64,000 bases of DNA, from contig JANTQA010000032.1 in assembly GCA_027625915.1 (NCBI GenBank), positions 7,440,001 to 7,504,000 of the forward strand, given 5' to 3'. Of the stretch, positions 12,791 through 22,657 are shown one piece after another. This stretch comes from Anaeramoeba flamelloides. Taxonomy: Eukaryota; Metamonada; Anaeramoebidae. The stretch's first letter is position 1, and each line of letters starts with the position of its first letter. Below the pieces are notes generated by a model that was not told where the DNA came from, made no database searches, and saw only the letters and a program-made list of their open reading frames with translations. The translations under genes were made by a program, and so were the position numbers.

Positions 12791-14684
12791 TGAGTATATG
12801 GAATAGTCCAAGGTTTATATAACTTCATTTATGTGGGTATTGTAGTATATCTGTAATATAAATCCTTGTTACTTCATTTCTTTAATTCCTCACACCCCAC
12901 TACACGATATTTATTTATCCAGTACACCTTTTAATTTCTATTCATAAAAGGTGATAAATTTTTTTATTTTTTTTTGATAAAATTTTCTATTCTATCAACC
13001 TGTTAAAAAAATAATACTAAAAAAGTAATCTTTTGTCAAAGAGTAAACCTGTTTTTTTTACTGTAAATTCAATCTTTATAAATTTAGGTGAATAATTCCT
13101 GGTATTTGAAATGAAAAAAATACCATATGTCGGATATGATGACTTATTAATTTGGGTCTTATCAGATCGATCTTGGCTTTGGTATTGATTTTAATTGTTT
13201 TTCAAAAAAGTAATTTTTGGCAATTTATTTCTCTTTTGCAGAATCGGAATCGAGGAGTGTAATTCTAACAGATTGGAAGCCGAGTTATAAAAAATGTAAT
13301 TATAAATTTGCCAATTGATGTTTTTTTTTATTTATTTTTTGTTTTATTTGGGCTTTTTAACAGTTTAATTTTGTCTAAAATCAATTAAAACACCTATATA
13401 GACTAATTTTGTTTATAAAAGACACGTGGAAATCAAAACTCATTTTTTAATTAGAACAACCTATTAATCTTACATTCTTCAATTTGGATTTCGTGGAAAA
13501 ATAAAATAAATTTTCTAAAATGGACATTTTGAACAACTATTGAAATTAATACCAAATCTAATGCCAATCAGCTAAGATACAAATTATCAAGTTGCCACTT
13601 CCAATACAGATATTTTTTTTTCATATTTCAGTAATTTTTGATCTAAATTCTTTATATTTTCAATTCAACACTTTTTGGAAAAAGGATCTATAATAAATCT
13701 AATGTTTTGAATTTAATTTAAACTTGACTGATGAAAACAAAGTTGGTTGGTTGTACGAAGGTAAAAAAATATCAACTTTCCAGAAAATATAATTTTTTTT
13801 TTTTTTAACTATCATTTATTGGTGTTTAAATTATTATTTAACCTTGGAATATTTCATCCATATGATTTTAAAAGGTCATAAAAATTTGAAATAAAATAAT
13901 TTTTGATTGGATTTCTACGCTTTGTATGTGTTTTCACCAAATATGGGAATATATTATTCAATAAAACTTCCAATAACAAAAAAAACAATCAAGTTTGTCT
14001 CGTAACTGACCCAAATTTAACGAAAAACAAAAGACTGAAATCTACTATAAAATTTTTATATTTTCTAAAAAATTAAAGTCTATTATTTCAGAGTTATTGG
14101 TTAGTATAAGATGTTAAAATTATTCTGATTTTCTCTTCTGAATTTCAGATAAACTTATTTTTAGATGCCTTAAATTATAAATATAATCATGAGACATATT
14201 TTTGTTCCCTTTTCAGCTTTGATTACTCTCATTTTTATTTTTTAGATTTTGAACAACTCCAAACAGTTGACAAAACTTATATGCGATACTCTAAATAGAG
14301 AATCATTTCAATTAACATTGATATTTCTCTTTATTTGGTAATACCTAAATTTTAAATATGACTATTTAAAAAGATAATATTATTTGAAACTATAAATAAA
14401 AAAAAATTGACCACTTTATTAAAAATGTTTTTCTTCAATTTGAAAAGATATAGGAAAATAATCACTCTCAAAAAAAAATTCTTATATTTGTATTTTTTAT
14501 TAGAAAAATCAATAATGACTTTATTATATTTCTTTGTTTATTTTTTAATTTCTTTTTTTAAAGAAAAAAATTAATAATAACTCTACAGTATTTATTGTTA
14601 ATTATTTAATTTACAATAAAAAAAAAAAAAAAATTAAAATTAAAATAAAAAAGGATGAATAACTAATAAAATAAACTATTTCTC

Positions 14685-15130
14685 AAAAATTTTGAGCCAC
14701 TTTATAATGTTAATGGAAGTTTTTTTGAACTTTTTATACTATATTCTTATCAAAAAAATAAATTTCATTTTTTTGGATCAGAATCATTTTTTCTTTTTTT
14801 TAAAAAAAATTGTTTCTTTTCTTTTTTTCTTTTCTTTTTTTCTTTTCTTTTTTTCTTTTCTTTTTTTTTTTTTTTTTTTTTCATTTTTTTTTTTTTTTTT
14901 TGTAAAAGATATTGTTGAAAAAAAAAAGAGATCTTCGAAAAGAAAAATAATAACTATGAAAATTGAGACTATGTTATGTCTTTGAAAATGGATTTAATTA
15001 TTTATAAAAAATCTTCTTGTTTAACGTTTTTTCAGTTAAAATTCAGTAATAAAAAATCCATAATGATCATTTCTAAAAATTGTGACTCACTTTTTTTTAG
15101 TTTTTAGGTTTTATTTTTTTTTTTTAATTA
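14685..15130 (+). repeat. Dispersed repeat of about 440 bp, copy 1 (copy 2 at 62.05-62.47 kb)
   Basis: The two copies share the start (AAAATTTTGA-C-CACTTTATAATGTT), a middle block (TTTTTTTGGATCAGAATCATTT) and the end (CTCACTTTTTTTTAGTTTT). In this copy an imperfect 19 bp sequence of the type AAAAATT-TGACTCACTTT occurs at both ends in direct orientation. The T/C tandem repeat in the middle accounts for part of the length difference. No ORF is conserved between the copies. Confidence 0.5.
14815..14870 (+). repeat. Pyrimidine tandem repeat, 13-base unit
   Basis: About four copies of CTTTTCTTTTTTT in tandem, running into longer T runs up to about 14900. It is a polypurine/polypyrimidine tract inside the dispersed repeat described above. 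Confidence 0.7.
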
Positions 15131-15218
15131 TTTAAAATATCAGGTTTTTATATATTTAGAATGACTTAAAAGTGAATAACGAATCAGATTTTATTTTAAG
15201 TTGTTCGTGAATACTAAA

Positions 15219-15220
<2 letters not shown>

Positions 15221-15249
<29 letters not shown>
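15221..15249. repeat. (AT)n microsatellite
   Basis: An uninterrupted AT dinucleotide tract of about 28 bases abutting the left end of the TIR-bounded repeat at 15.25 kb. Confidence 0.9.
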
Positions 15250-15255
<6 letters not shown>

Positions 15256-15777
15256 ATTCCAAAAATTTGGACAAAATCAAAATTAAAAATAGGCAAAATA
15301 AAACTCAATTTATTATATTTTTCCAAACATAAGATAAAATCACATTTAAGTAACCAAGTATTAATGATTTTATAAGCAAAAATTTTCATCCACATAAAAG
15401 AAAAAAATATAAAACTAAAAAAATCAAAACCAGTGTTTCCAAAATAATGAAACGAGCCGAACAAAAAATGTATTGGTAAATTTGTTGAAATTTCACTAAT
15501 AATTGTTGATCGATAAAACGATACTGATAAGCATCGATCAATTGTATGTGATTTTCCAATTTAACAAATTCAACACTAACCGTCTATCAACCATCGAAAA
15601 AATTTTCCAGATCTAAAGGAAACAGATTACGTAACTGTGAAAAAGGAAATGAAAACAAAACAAAAAAGACAAAAAATGAAATAATTTGTAAAATCAAAAT
15701 TATTTCCAAATTGAATGTAAAGTGTGGTATTGCTATTCTTTCAACCGTTTAAACTGTGTCCAAATTTTTGGAATTTA
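15246..15777. mobile_element. Possible Tc1/mariner-like non-autonomous element, about 530 bp
   Basis: ATTCCAAAAATTTGGACA near 15248 is matched exactly, in inverted orientation, near 15757-15774. With a few mismatches the inverted repeat extends outward to AAC on each side and is flanked by TA on both sides. The interior has no convincing ORF. Related sequence occurs at about 41215-41350 and 49390-49740. In the last of these the similarity appears to run past the inferred right end, so the boundaries are tentative. Confidence 0.4.
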
Positions 15778-15884
15778 GTTTATATTTCAATTTATTATTT
15801 CAGACGAGTCAAAATTTTTGAAATGGAGTTTAGAATAAAATATAACAAAAAAAAAAAAAATAAAAAATAAAATCAAAAGATAAT

Positions 15885-18155
15885 TTAAATCCAATCGTCC
15901 TCCATAAAAAACCCATTAATCATTTTTTCAACTGTTGTTGAAGAATATTTAATATAGGGGTTAAGTTCTTCTCTTAGATTCAAATCCTCGAGAATTTTTA
16001 AAAAGAGCTCATAAATGGGCTGTAGTTCTTGTACCAACTGCGAAATTAGTCTATTTCTCAAGTCAATATCTGGCACCGAGAAATGTTTTTGTGTATCGAA
16101 TTGCTTTTTCATTTCTGCATTAAAGCCTTTAATTTTTTTTTTAATTTTATTTTTTTCAGCCTTTTTAATTTTCCTTTGCTTTTTATCATTCTTGATCATT
16201 TTGGAATTTTGGACATTGATCAAAAATGGTGTTAATTTTTTAGTTATTGAGCCGACATAATCCTCAAAGTAGAGCTGTATTAAATTGTCATACATTTTGA
16301 TTCTTTTCAAAAGCACGCATTTCCCAAGGGGTGAAGTCTGGAAGGATTTTAAAATATGATGGTAATTATTTAATAAAAACAGGTTTGTTAAAATCTCATC
16401 TTTATGGTTTTTCGTTTTTGTTTGCAGGGTGTCTTGTAAGGCGTCTAGCACGCCATTGACAAATTTGGAAATGTTTGGGATTTCGTTTGTTAAGTCTTGG
16501 TTTTCATTATTTGTGTTTGACATCGAGGTTTCAGAATATTCTGAATTCATTTGACTGTTATTTAGAGATTTGTTATCGTTGTTGTTACTAGTTTGATTGT
16601 TTAAAGTCAGATTTTGCCTTTCTTTGAGGAATTCATTATTTGTATGCTCACCGGATTGGAAATTATCATTATTATTGCTTTGATTTAATTTATTTTTTGA
16701 GCCTAGTTTTTTCCTTTTCCTATTGGATGTGATCCAAACGGGCAAGGGGCTATCCTTTGTTGATTTTATTGTAAACAAATTTTCAATGGTGGTTTCATAG
16801 ACAAAAATTTTTCGTAAAAAGTTTAAGGAATTGCTAATCACTTCGTGCACCGTGCCGTTCGCAGATATTTCCTTTTTCGATTGCTGATCGAGGATGTCCT
16901 TATAAAAGTCTTCAAACATTGAAATTGTTGCGCCTTTGACATTTTTTTTCAATTCCAGGATATTGACAATTAAATCACATTTTTGCTGAGAAATGGTAAA
17001 GAGTTGTAAATAGGAATTTTCAATATTTGAAAAATGATCATAAAATTCAATTAGTTGGATTTTGGAATCAATGCTATTCCTTTTCGAAGAACAAATTATG
17101 TCACCCAGTTTTGCCAATTTGAAAACACTCCATTCGGCAATCTCTTTAAAAACATTTGGCTGGTGCCTTTTCGGGATTATCTGTTCGATGATCTGCTTTT
17201 CCTTAATTAAATATTCATTCAGCGCATCCATATAGAATCGGTATTGCCTTGTTGCGTCAATGATAATTTTACCCTTTCTTATTTCCTTTTTTTGGATTTT
17301 TATTGATTTGATCAATTTCGAAAAGCTATTTTTCAAGCACGTCTGCCTCGATTTGATGTAATAATGCCGATAAGCGATCTTGTTGGAAGACTCAAACTTC
17401 TCAACTAGCCGGATGAATCCGTTAACGATGTCTTCAGGGAAAAGTTCTAAATTCCGTTCGATGAATTCAATGGATTTCTCAGGATCGGGCTCCTTTGGGG
17501 CTTGGAATCTTTCCAGCCTTGTTTTAAATAGCCTTTCGCAGTTTTGCAAGGAATGCTCAATTAACTCATCCAATTCCTTTTTGATGCTGTTGTAGGACTT
17601 GAAGTTGTTGATCCTCGAAAAGAAGACAAGGGCCTGATCCAATTCCTGCATGCTCTCCAAATAGACATCCAAATTGTTCGTGATTTCGCTTTCGATCACA
17701 GGACGCACCTTGTCAGCAACAGAAAGCATCTTTTCAATGTACTTAAAGACATAGCTCGTTGAGGAAATGTCGATATGGTGATCCATTAAGGCAGTCGTTT
17801 TGGAGTGGATGCTTGTCATTTTGCCTTCAAACTTTTCGATCCGGGTGCCAAAGTTATCAAAAATCTCTTCCAACGTCTTGGTTTGCTGTGAAAACTGCTT
17901 GAGTGTTTCTTCTAATTTGAGTAAATTTTCTTCATCTTCTTCAATGCGTTGTGTTAATTCAATCAATTCCTCATTCTGCTTTAATGGGAGCGACCAATTG
18001 AAATTATACCGTAAGTCCAGCTCCTCTTCAATTGTTTGTTCAAAGTTTTTAAAATCCTGTTCTTTCGTTTCCCCCAATTGATCTAATAATTGCTCAGTTC
18101 TTCGGATGTTCGTTTCAAGTGAATCACTCGATTTTAGATCTAATAATTTGCTCAT
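15885..18155 (-). CDS. EXO70: Exocyst complex subunit EXO70 (EXOC7)
   Basis: EXO70 is the exocyst subunit that binds PI(4,5)P2 and Rho-type GTPases and helps tether post-Golgi vesicles to the plasma membrane. This single-exon ORF of 756 residues is close to the usual family length. The N-terminal part is a long helical/coiled-coil region. The EXO70 block DKVRPVIESEI...YLESMQELDQALVFF is followed by the family signatures GTVHEVISNSLNFLRKI (about residue 432), FLLNNYHHILKSF (about 587), and the C-terminal KGFNAEMKKQFDTQKHFSVP and NPYIKYSS-TVEKM motifs. An Asn/Ser-rich insertion at about 475-555 lies between the helical bundles. The end is basic and helical, as expected for the lipid-binding C-terminal domain. 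The ATG at 18155 is preceded by AT-rich DNA with no in-frame upstream start. The assignment is firm from several conserved motifs. Confidence 0.92.
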   Translation of the reverse strand: MSKLLDLKSSDSLETNIRRTEQLLDQLGETKEQDFKNFEQTIEEELDLRYNFNWSLPLKQNEELIELTQRIEEDEENLLKLEETLKQFSQQTKTLEEIFDNFGTRIEKFEGKMTSIHSKTTALMDHHIDISSTSYVFKYIEKMLSVADKVRPVIESEITNNLDVYLESMQELDQALVFFSRINNFKSYNSIKKELDELIEHSLQNCERLFKTRLERFQAPKEPDPEKSIEFIERNLELFPEDIVNGFIRLVEKFESSNKIAYRHYYIKSRQTCLKNSFSKLIKSIKIQKKEIRKGKIIIDATRQYRFYMDALNEYLIKEKQIIEQIIPKRHQPNVFKEIAEWSVFKLAKLGDIICSSKRNSIDSKIQLIEFYDHFSNIENSYLQLFTISQQKCDLIVNILELKKNVKGATISMFEDFYKDILDQQSKKEISANGTVHEVISNSLNFLRKIFVYETTIENLFTIKSTKDSPLPVWITSNRKRKKLGSKNKLNQSNNNDNFQSGEHTNNEFLKERQNLTLNNQTSNNNDNKSLNNSQMNSEYSETSMSNTNNENQDLTNEIPNISKFVNGVLDALQDTLQTKTKNHKDEILTNLFLLNNYHHILKSFQTSPLGKCVLLKRIKMYDNLIQLYFEDYVGSITKKLTPFLINVQNSKMIKNDKKQRKIKKAEKNKIKKKIKGFNAEMKKQFDTQKHFSVPDIDLRNRLISQLVQELQPIYELFLKILEDLNLREELNPYIKYSSTTVEKMINGFFMEDDWI

Positions 18156-18577
18156 AAGCTGAGATCGTGGTGGTTCTTATTTTAGTTTGGTTTGGTTTTT
18201 TTTTGGTCTTATTTTTGTTGAAAATATTTTGGGTGCTTTTTGTTTTTGTTTTATGCTTTTTGTGAAATGTTGGTTGAAAAAAAAAACAATTAATTCTTTT
18301 TAAAAAACCAAGGATAAAAAAATGATATTTATAATAATTAAGCACGATAAGAATAGCACAAAAATTGTAGTAACTTTTTTTACTTGGCAACACTTTGTTA
18401 TACTGAAATTGTTTCAAATTTTGAAAGGAATTACAAGATCAAAATCTAATAACTTATAATTTAAAAGTTTTTACAAGTTAAACTTCTGAAAACATGTAAT
18501 TTAAACAACTTACCACTTTTTGGTTTTCATAAAAAGATTTTCAGGTTATTGAAAGTTGAATAAATATTTTTCTTTTA

Positions 18578-18754
18578 CTGGTATTTGAATAATAAATGGG
18601 ATTTTTTTTCACTTCATTTTTAATTTCTCTTTTTTAAGAGAACATAGATCGAGAACCTTAAATTGTAACCTAATCTCTTTGAGAACTTTATTTATAAAAA
18701 AAATATATGGAAAAGGAAGTGAAAATTCTTTCCCATTTAGAATTCAAATACCAG
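18578..18754. mobile_element. MITE family 1, intact-looking copy (177 bp, TA target)
   Basis: It begins CTGGTATTTGAATAATAAAT and ends with the inverted match ATTTAGAATTCAAATACCAG, flanked by TA on both sides. Inside the outer ends a second inverted block (TTTTCACTTC / GAAGTGAAAA) continues the terminal inverted repeat. The TA duplication and lack of coding capacity point to a Tc1/mariner-mobilised miniature element. Its first 80 or so and last 60 or so bases are essentially identical to the copy at 33447-33608, implying fairly recent movement. Confidence 0.8.
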
Positions 18755-19084
18755 TAGATAACTTTGAAAATATTTCAATTAAATCCAAAATGTTATCTTT
18801 GGTTAATTATTATTTTTTTACCCTTTTTTAGGCTTGTAAAAGTTTGTATCAAGTATTTGAGATTTGAAAAAATATAAAAGAATATCAGAGACTGAAATCT
18901 TATAGCATCCAGGCAAAAAGTTTAAAAAGTTTTGAAATTATTTGTATGGATTGGCTTATTCTTGTAGTGAGTATCAAAATAAGAGAACAAAATTGGAAAA
19001 AACATTTTTTAGTTCACAAGAGTTTAGTTTTTTCAAATTATTTCGATTTTTAAATCTAATTAGAAGATTTAAATTCTATAATGG

Positions 19085-19325
19085 TATTTGATATTTAAAC
19101 AGTATAAAATTTCAGTTGATTTTCTTTTTTTCAATTCAAAAAATCCAATTATCAATTGAGGATTCCTCAGTGTACCCAATATATAGCAATGTTTATCACA
19201 GAAAAGGAACCGAACAAATAAAGAGAGATCATTAAGATACAATGTTTTGCTTTGAAAATTTAATTTTTTTGTGAAGAAAATAGTATTGAAGTGAAAATTT
19301 TTTCCTATTTAAAATTTGAATACCA
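19085..19325. mobile_element. Possible diverged MITE family 1 copy
   Basis: The right part (GAAGTGAAAATTTTTTCC...TTTGAATACCA near 19288-19325) matches the family end, and TGGTATTTGATATTTAA near 19084 resembles the other end. The interior is too diverged to be sure that both ends belong to one insertion. Confidence 0.35.
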
Positions 19326-19756
19326 AAAACTTTTTATTGAAAAATTTTTATGATTAAAAGTTGAATAAACTTGTAATAAAAACACTTTTAACATCTATTT
19401 TTTCTGAAAATACTTTTGAGAGTTTTTGAATGCTAATTATTGTTTTTTATTTGATTAACCTTCACAAATTTCAAATAAATTCAAAATGTATCTTTTGTTA
19501 ATTATTATTCTTTTACCCTTTTTTTTGGATTAAAAAACTTTAAATCAAGTATTTGAAAATTTTATAATAGGGGAACAATACTCAAAACTGAAACCTTATT
19601 GGCTGCCTTGTTGAAAGTTCCTAAAAATTCTTGAAAAAAATTTATGGGTTGTACTATTCTTTTCATGGCAAGAAAGTGTTTTAATATTATACATTTAGTT
19701 TTTGTTTTTAAAAGCTCAAAAATTAAATAAAAAAAATATTTTTTGAAATATTTTAT

Positions 19757-19778
19757 TATATATATGTGTGTGTGTGTG
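19757..19778. repeat. (AT)n(GT)n microsatellite
   Basis: A short TATATATGTGTGTGTGTGTG tract in noncoding DNA. Confidence 0.85.
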
Positions 19779-22192
19779 CTTTCTCTAGAACTTGTCAAAT
19801 ATTTCTTTTAATTAATTAAATTATCTTGAAATAAAACAAAAGATAAATTTTAATTTTTCCTAGTGATCTTAAATCTGGGAAAATATTAATAATTTTAGAT
19901 ATTTGATTCTTTATTACTTTTGAATGGTTATATGGAGGGAAGTAAAATAATTCTTTTTAATTAATATCCTTATTGCTTTCAAAAAGTGCTTTTTTAGATA
20001 ACTGGTTATTGGATTTCTGAATAATTTATCCAATTAAGTAAAAAAAAAATAAAATAAAATAAAATTGTTAAATTACATATGAATGTTCATATTAAATTAA
20101 ACTGCCTTAACTTTATAAGTTTTATTTAAATTTACAGCTGCTACTTCCATTAGTTCAAAAAAATAAAAATGGATTTTTAATAGATAAATCCAGTTAATTG
20201 GTATCAAGTTCGTGAAGAAGTTGAACATCAATGAGTAATCAGAGTGAGAGTGATTTATTTTATATTGAAAAGCATTTTACGGGGGTATTTTTTCACTACT
20301 GACTTCATGATACCTATTATTTTCAATTTGTAAATAAAAACTGATATGATTACTCTTTTCTTTATAATATTTTTATTCCTTCTCTTTTTACTTTTTTTTT
20401 TATTTAAATAAAATTTTTTATTATTACTCATTTCTCAAGATAAATAAATAATAAATTTTAATAAAAAGGGAAACTTTGTAGAATATTTTTAAGCAAATTA
20501 AATTCATAATTTTAAAATTTGTACAAAACAACCATATACCCGTCCTTTGAATTGATTTGAACTTAAGTATATCAGATAATTACGAATTAGATATATTTTT
20601 GAGACAAAAAGAATAAGAAAAATGGTCCCTTTGTTTGAAACTTTTGTTTTCTACTTAATCTGGTGATTTTTTTTAATGCTTTGTCCCCAAAAAAAACAAA
20701 ATATTTTGATTTTTTTTTCTTTCCTCAAAAGAATTAATCCTCTATGATCCAAATCAAAACAAGTAAAGGTAATTTTTATTAAAAAAAGAAGAATAAAATA
20801 TTATTTGTGTGTATTGCCTGAAATTTGTAAAAAAAAATAATCTTATTGTAAGGATCATCCCATTTTAAATGCTTTCAGGTCATATTATGTGGCTGTATAG
20901 TCGTCAAAAAGTTTATTGTGAAATTAACCTTCTATTGCTCGAAAACTTTTGAAAAACAAAAAAAAAAAATTATTTTTAATTAATTAAAAAAACACAAAAA
21001 TCCACTCAGTAAATAAAAGTTTCAGAAGATTTGTAATCAAAAAAAAAAATACTGAATTTCAAAATTAAAGTTTAATAGAATTATCAATTTTAAAAAATCC
21101 CAATAACAAAAAAAAAAAAAAAAAAAAAAAAAAATAGCCAAAAAAAAAAGTTAGAGTGTTCAGCAATAAAAAATGATAAAAATGAAAAAAAAGGGATTTT
21201 CGGAATCTTTCTATAGGAGAAAATTCAAACAACAAAAAAATAATAATAGATATATATTAACTAAATAAGAAAAAATATCACAAATATATAGCAATTTAAA
21301 GATTCTTATTAGCACCAAATTGAAATAACAAAAAAAAAAAAAAAACAAAGAAGAATGAATTCCAATATTCAAATAACAAGAAATAATTTGGGGGATCAAA
21401 ATGGAGAAAAATTTAATTACCAAAAAAAAAAAGTTTAAAAGGGTTCACATTATCAAAAAGTTTAAATTTAAAAAATTAAAAGTTTCCCCAATTTTAAAAA
21501 TTCAAATTTTTATAAAAAAAATATTTTCATTTCTTCTTATATTTTTTCCTAATGCTTAAATTTCTTCAATTTTGTAAAATTATTTTAATTTCAATAAAGA
21601 TAATCCACAGTTATTTTATCACCCTCTGTATTGACAGAGTAAGTTTTTTGAAGTATTATTCGTTTAAAAAGAATACAGTTGAGAAACCAAAAAGATAAAG
21701 AAAATAGAATTTCAAGATCTCCAAAAGTGTCAAAGAGAGACACTTTAAACGTACCACACTTGTTTTCAGAATTATAAATTCACAACAATTTAAATTGGAA
21801 ATTAATGGTCTCATTTTGGGACCTGAATCTAAAAATTACCGAAGTTTTTATTTTTGTTTTTTAGAGATTGGTCCAACCACATTTTGGTTAGATTTTAATT
21901 GCTATTAGGATCACTGAAATATTAATAAAAAATTTTGTTTTTGGAGTATAAAATAATTATTTTTCACTTTAATAACTCTAGACTTAGTTTATATTTCGTA
22001 ATTTCTTGGATTTAATCATTAAAAAAACAATAAAATAGCCTTCAAATGCTATTTCAAAACATCTTTGAAAAGATCAGCCTTAAAGAAAGTTGATATTTTG
22101 ACAAGTACTATTGATAAAAAAGGTACCAAAATGATTTTTAATTGGAAATCTTAACTGAGAAAAGTTAGCTTTTAGGTAAAGAAGTAAAACAG

Positions 22193-22586
22193 GGAAAAAA
22201 AGTGAAATTTCGATTTGAAATGGGAATCTTTAATAGAGCCTGAAGAAGAAAAGTAAGATCAATTAATAAAAAGAAAAAGAATGGTTAAAGGCAAAATTTG
22301 GTACTTGTCACAATATCAGTTATATGAATACTGTCCTTTTGTATGTGTATTCTTTGACTGATCAATTATTAAAAATTGGTTTAATAAATTAAATATTTTG
22401 AGTTCTCCAAAAGTACACCAACAATTTCGATATAAAAGGTGATTTAAATTATCTTTGTTGGTTTGATTGAAAATAATTAAATAGATTATTATTTGGAGTT
22501 ACTTGGCTTATTCTTTTAATTGATCTTAACTTTTAGAACGCTTCTATTAATGTTCCCAATGAAAAACCTTGCTTCCCTTTTTTTCC
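22193..22586. mobile_element. MITE family 2, copy just upstream of the profilin-like gene (about 394 bp)
   Basis: The left end GGAAAAAAAGTGAAATTTCG continues into AATGGGAATCTTTAATAG. The right end CTTCTATTAATGTTCCCAAT continues into TTTTTTTCC, its diverged inverted match. Length and ends match the cleaner copy at 58425-58817. The element stops about 70 bases before the profilin ATG at 22658, so it supplies most of the proximal promoter or 5' leader of that gene. Confidence 0.6.
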
Positions 22587-22657
22587 TTACATTTTAATTT
22601 TCGCCTATTAAAACTTTTCATTTTTTTTAAAAAAGATTGAAATTAAATTATTTCTTA

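Larger units (their letters stand above)
9582..15884. other. AT-rich spacer between the FN3 gene and EXO70, repeats only
   Basis: About 6.3 kb without a supportable gene. Short frames here (9898-10155, 11275-11496, 14692-14985, 15156-15464) look like chance frames through A/T runs. The spacer holds dispersed-repeat copies at about 10270-10500, 12700-12790 and 14685-15130, a T/C tandem repeat near 14815-14870, an (AT)n tract at 15221-15249, and a TIR-bounded repeat at about 15246-15777. Confidence 0.6.
18156..22657. other. AT-rich spacer between EXO70 and the profilin-like gene
   Basis: About 4.5 kb lying between two divergently transcribed genes (EXO70 minus, profilin plus), so it must hold both promoters, though I cannot point to specific elements. 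It contains a short TIR element at 18578-18754, a possible diverged relative near 19085-19325, a (GT)n tract at 19757-19778, a long A run at about 21111-21134, and a TIR element of about 393 bp at 22193-22586. No gene recognised. Confidence 0.6.

Noticed and set aside
13190-13310. Slightly GC-richer stretch considered as a small RNA gene
   Set aside because: No stable fold or family signature recognised.
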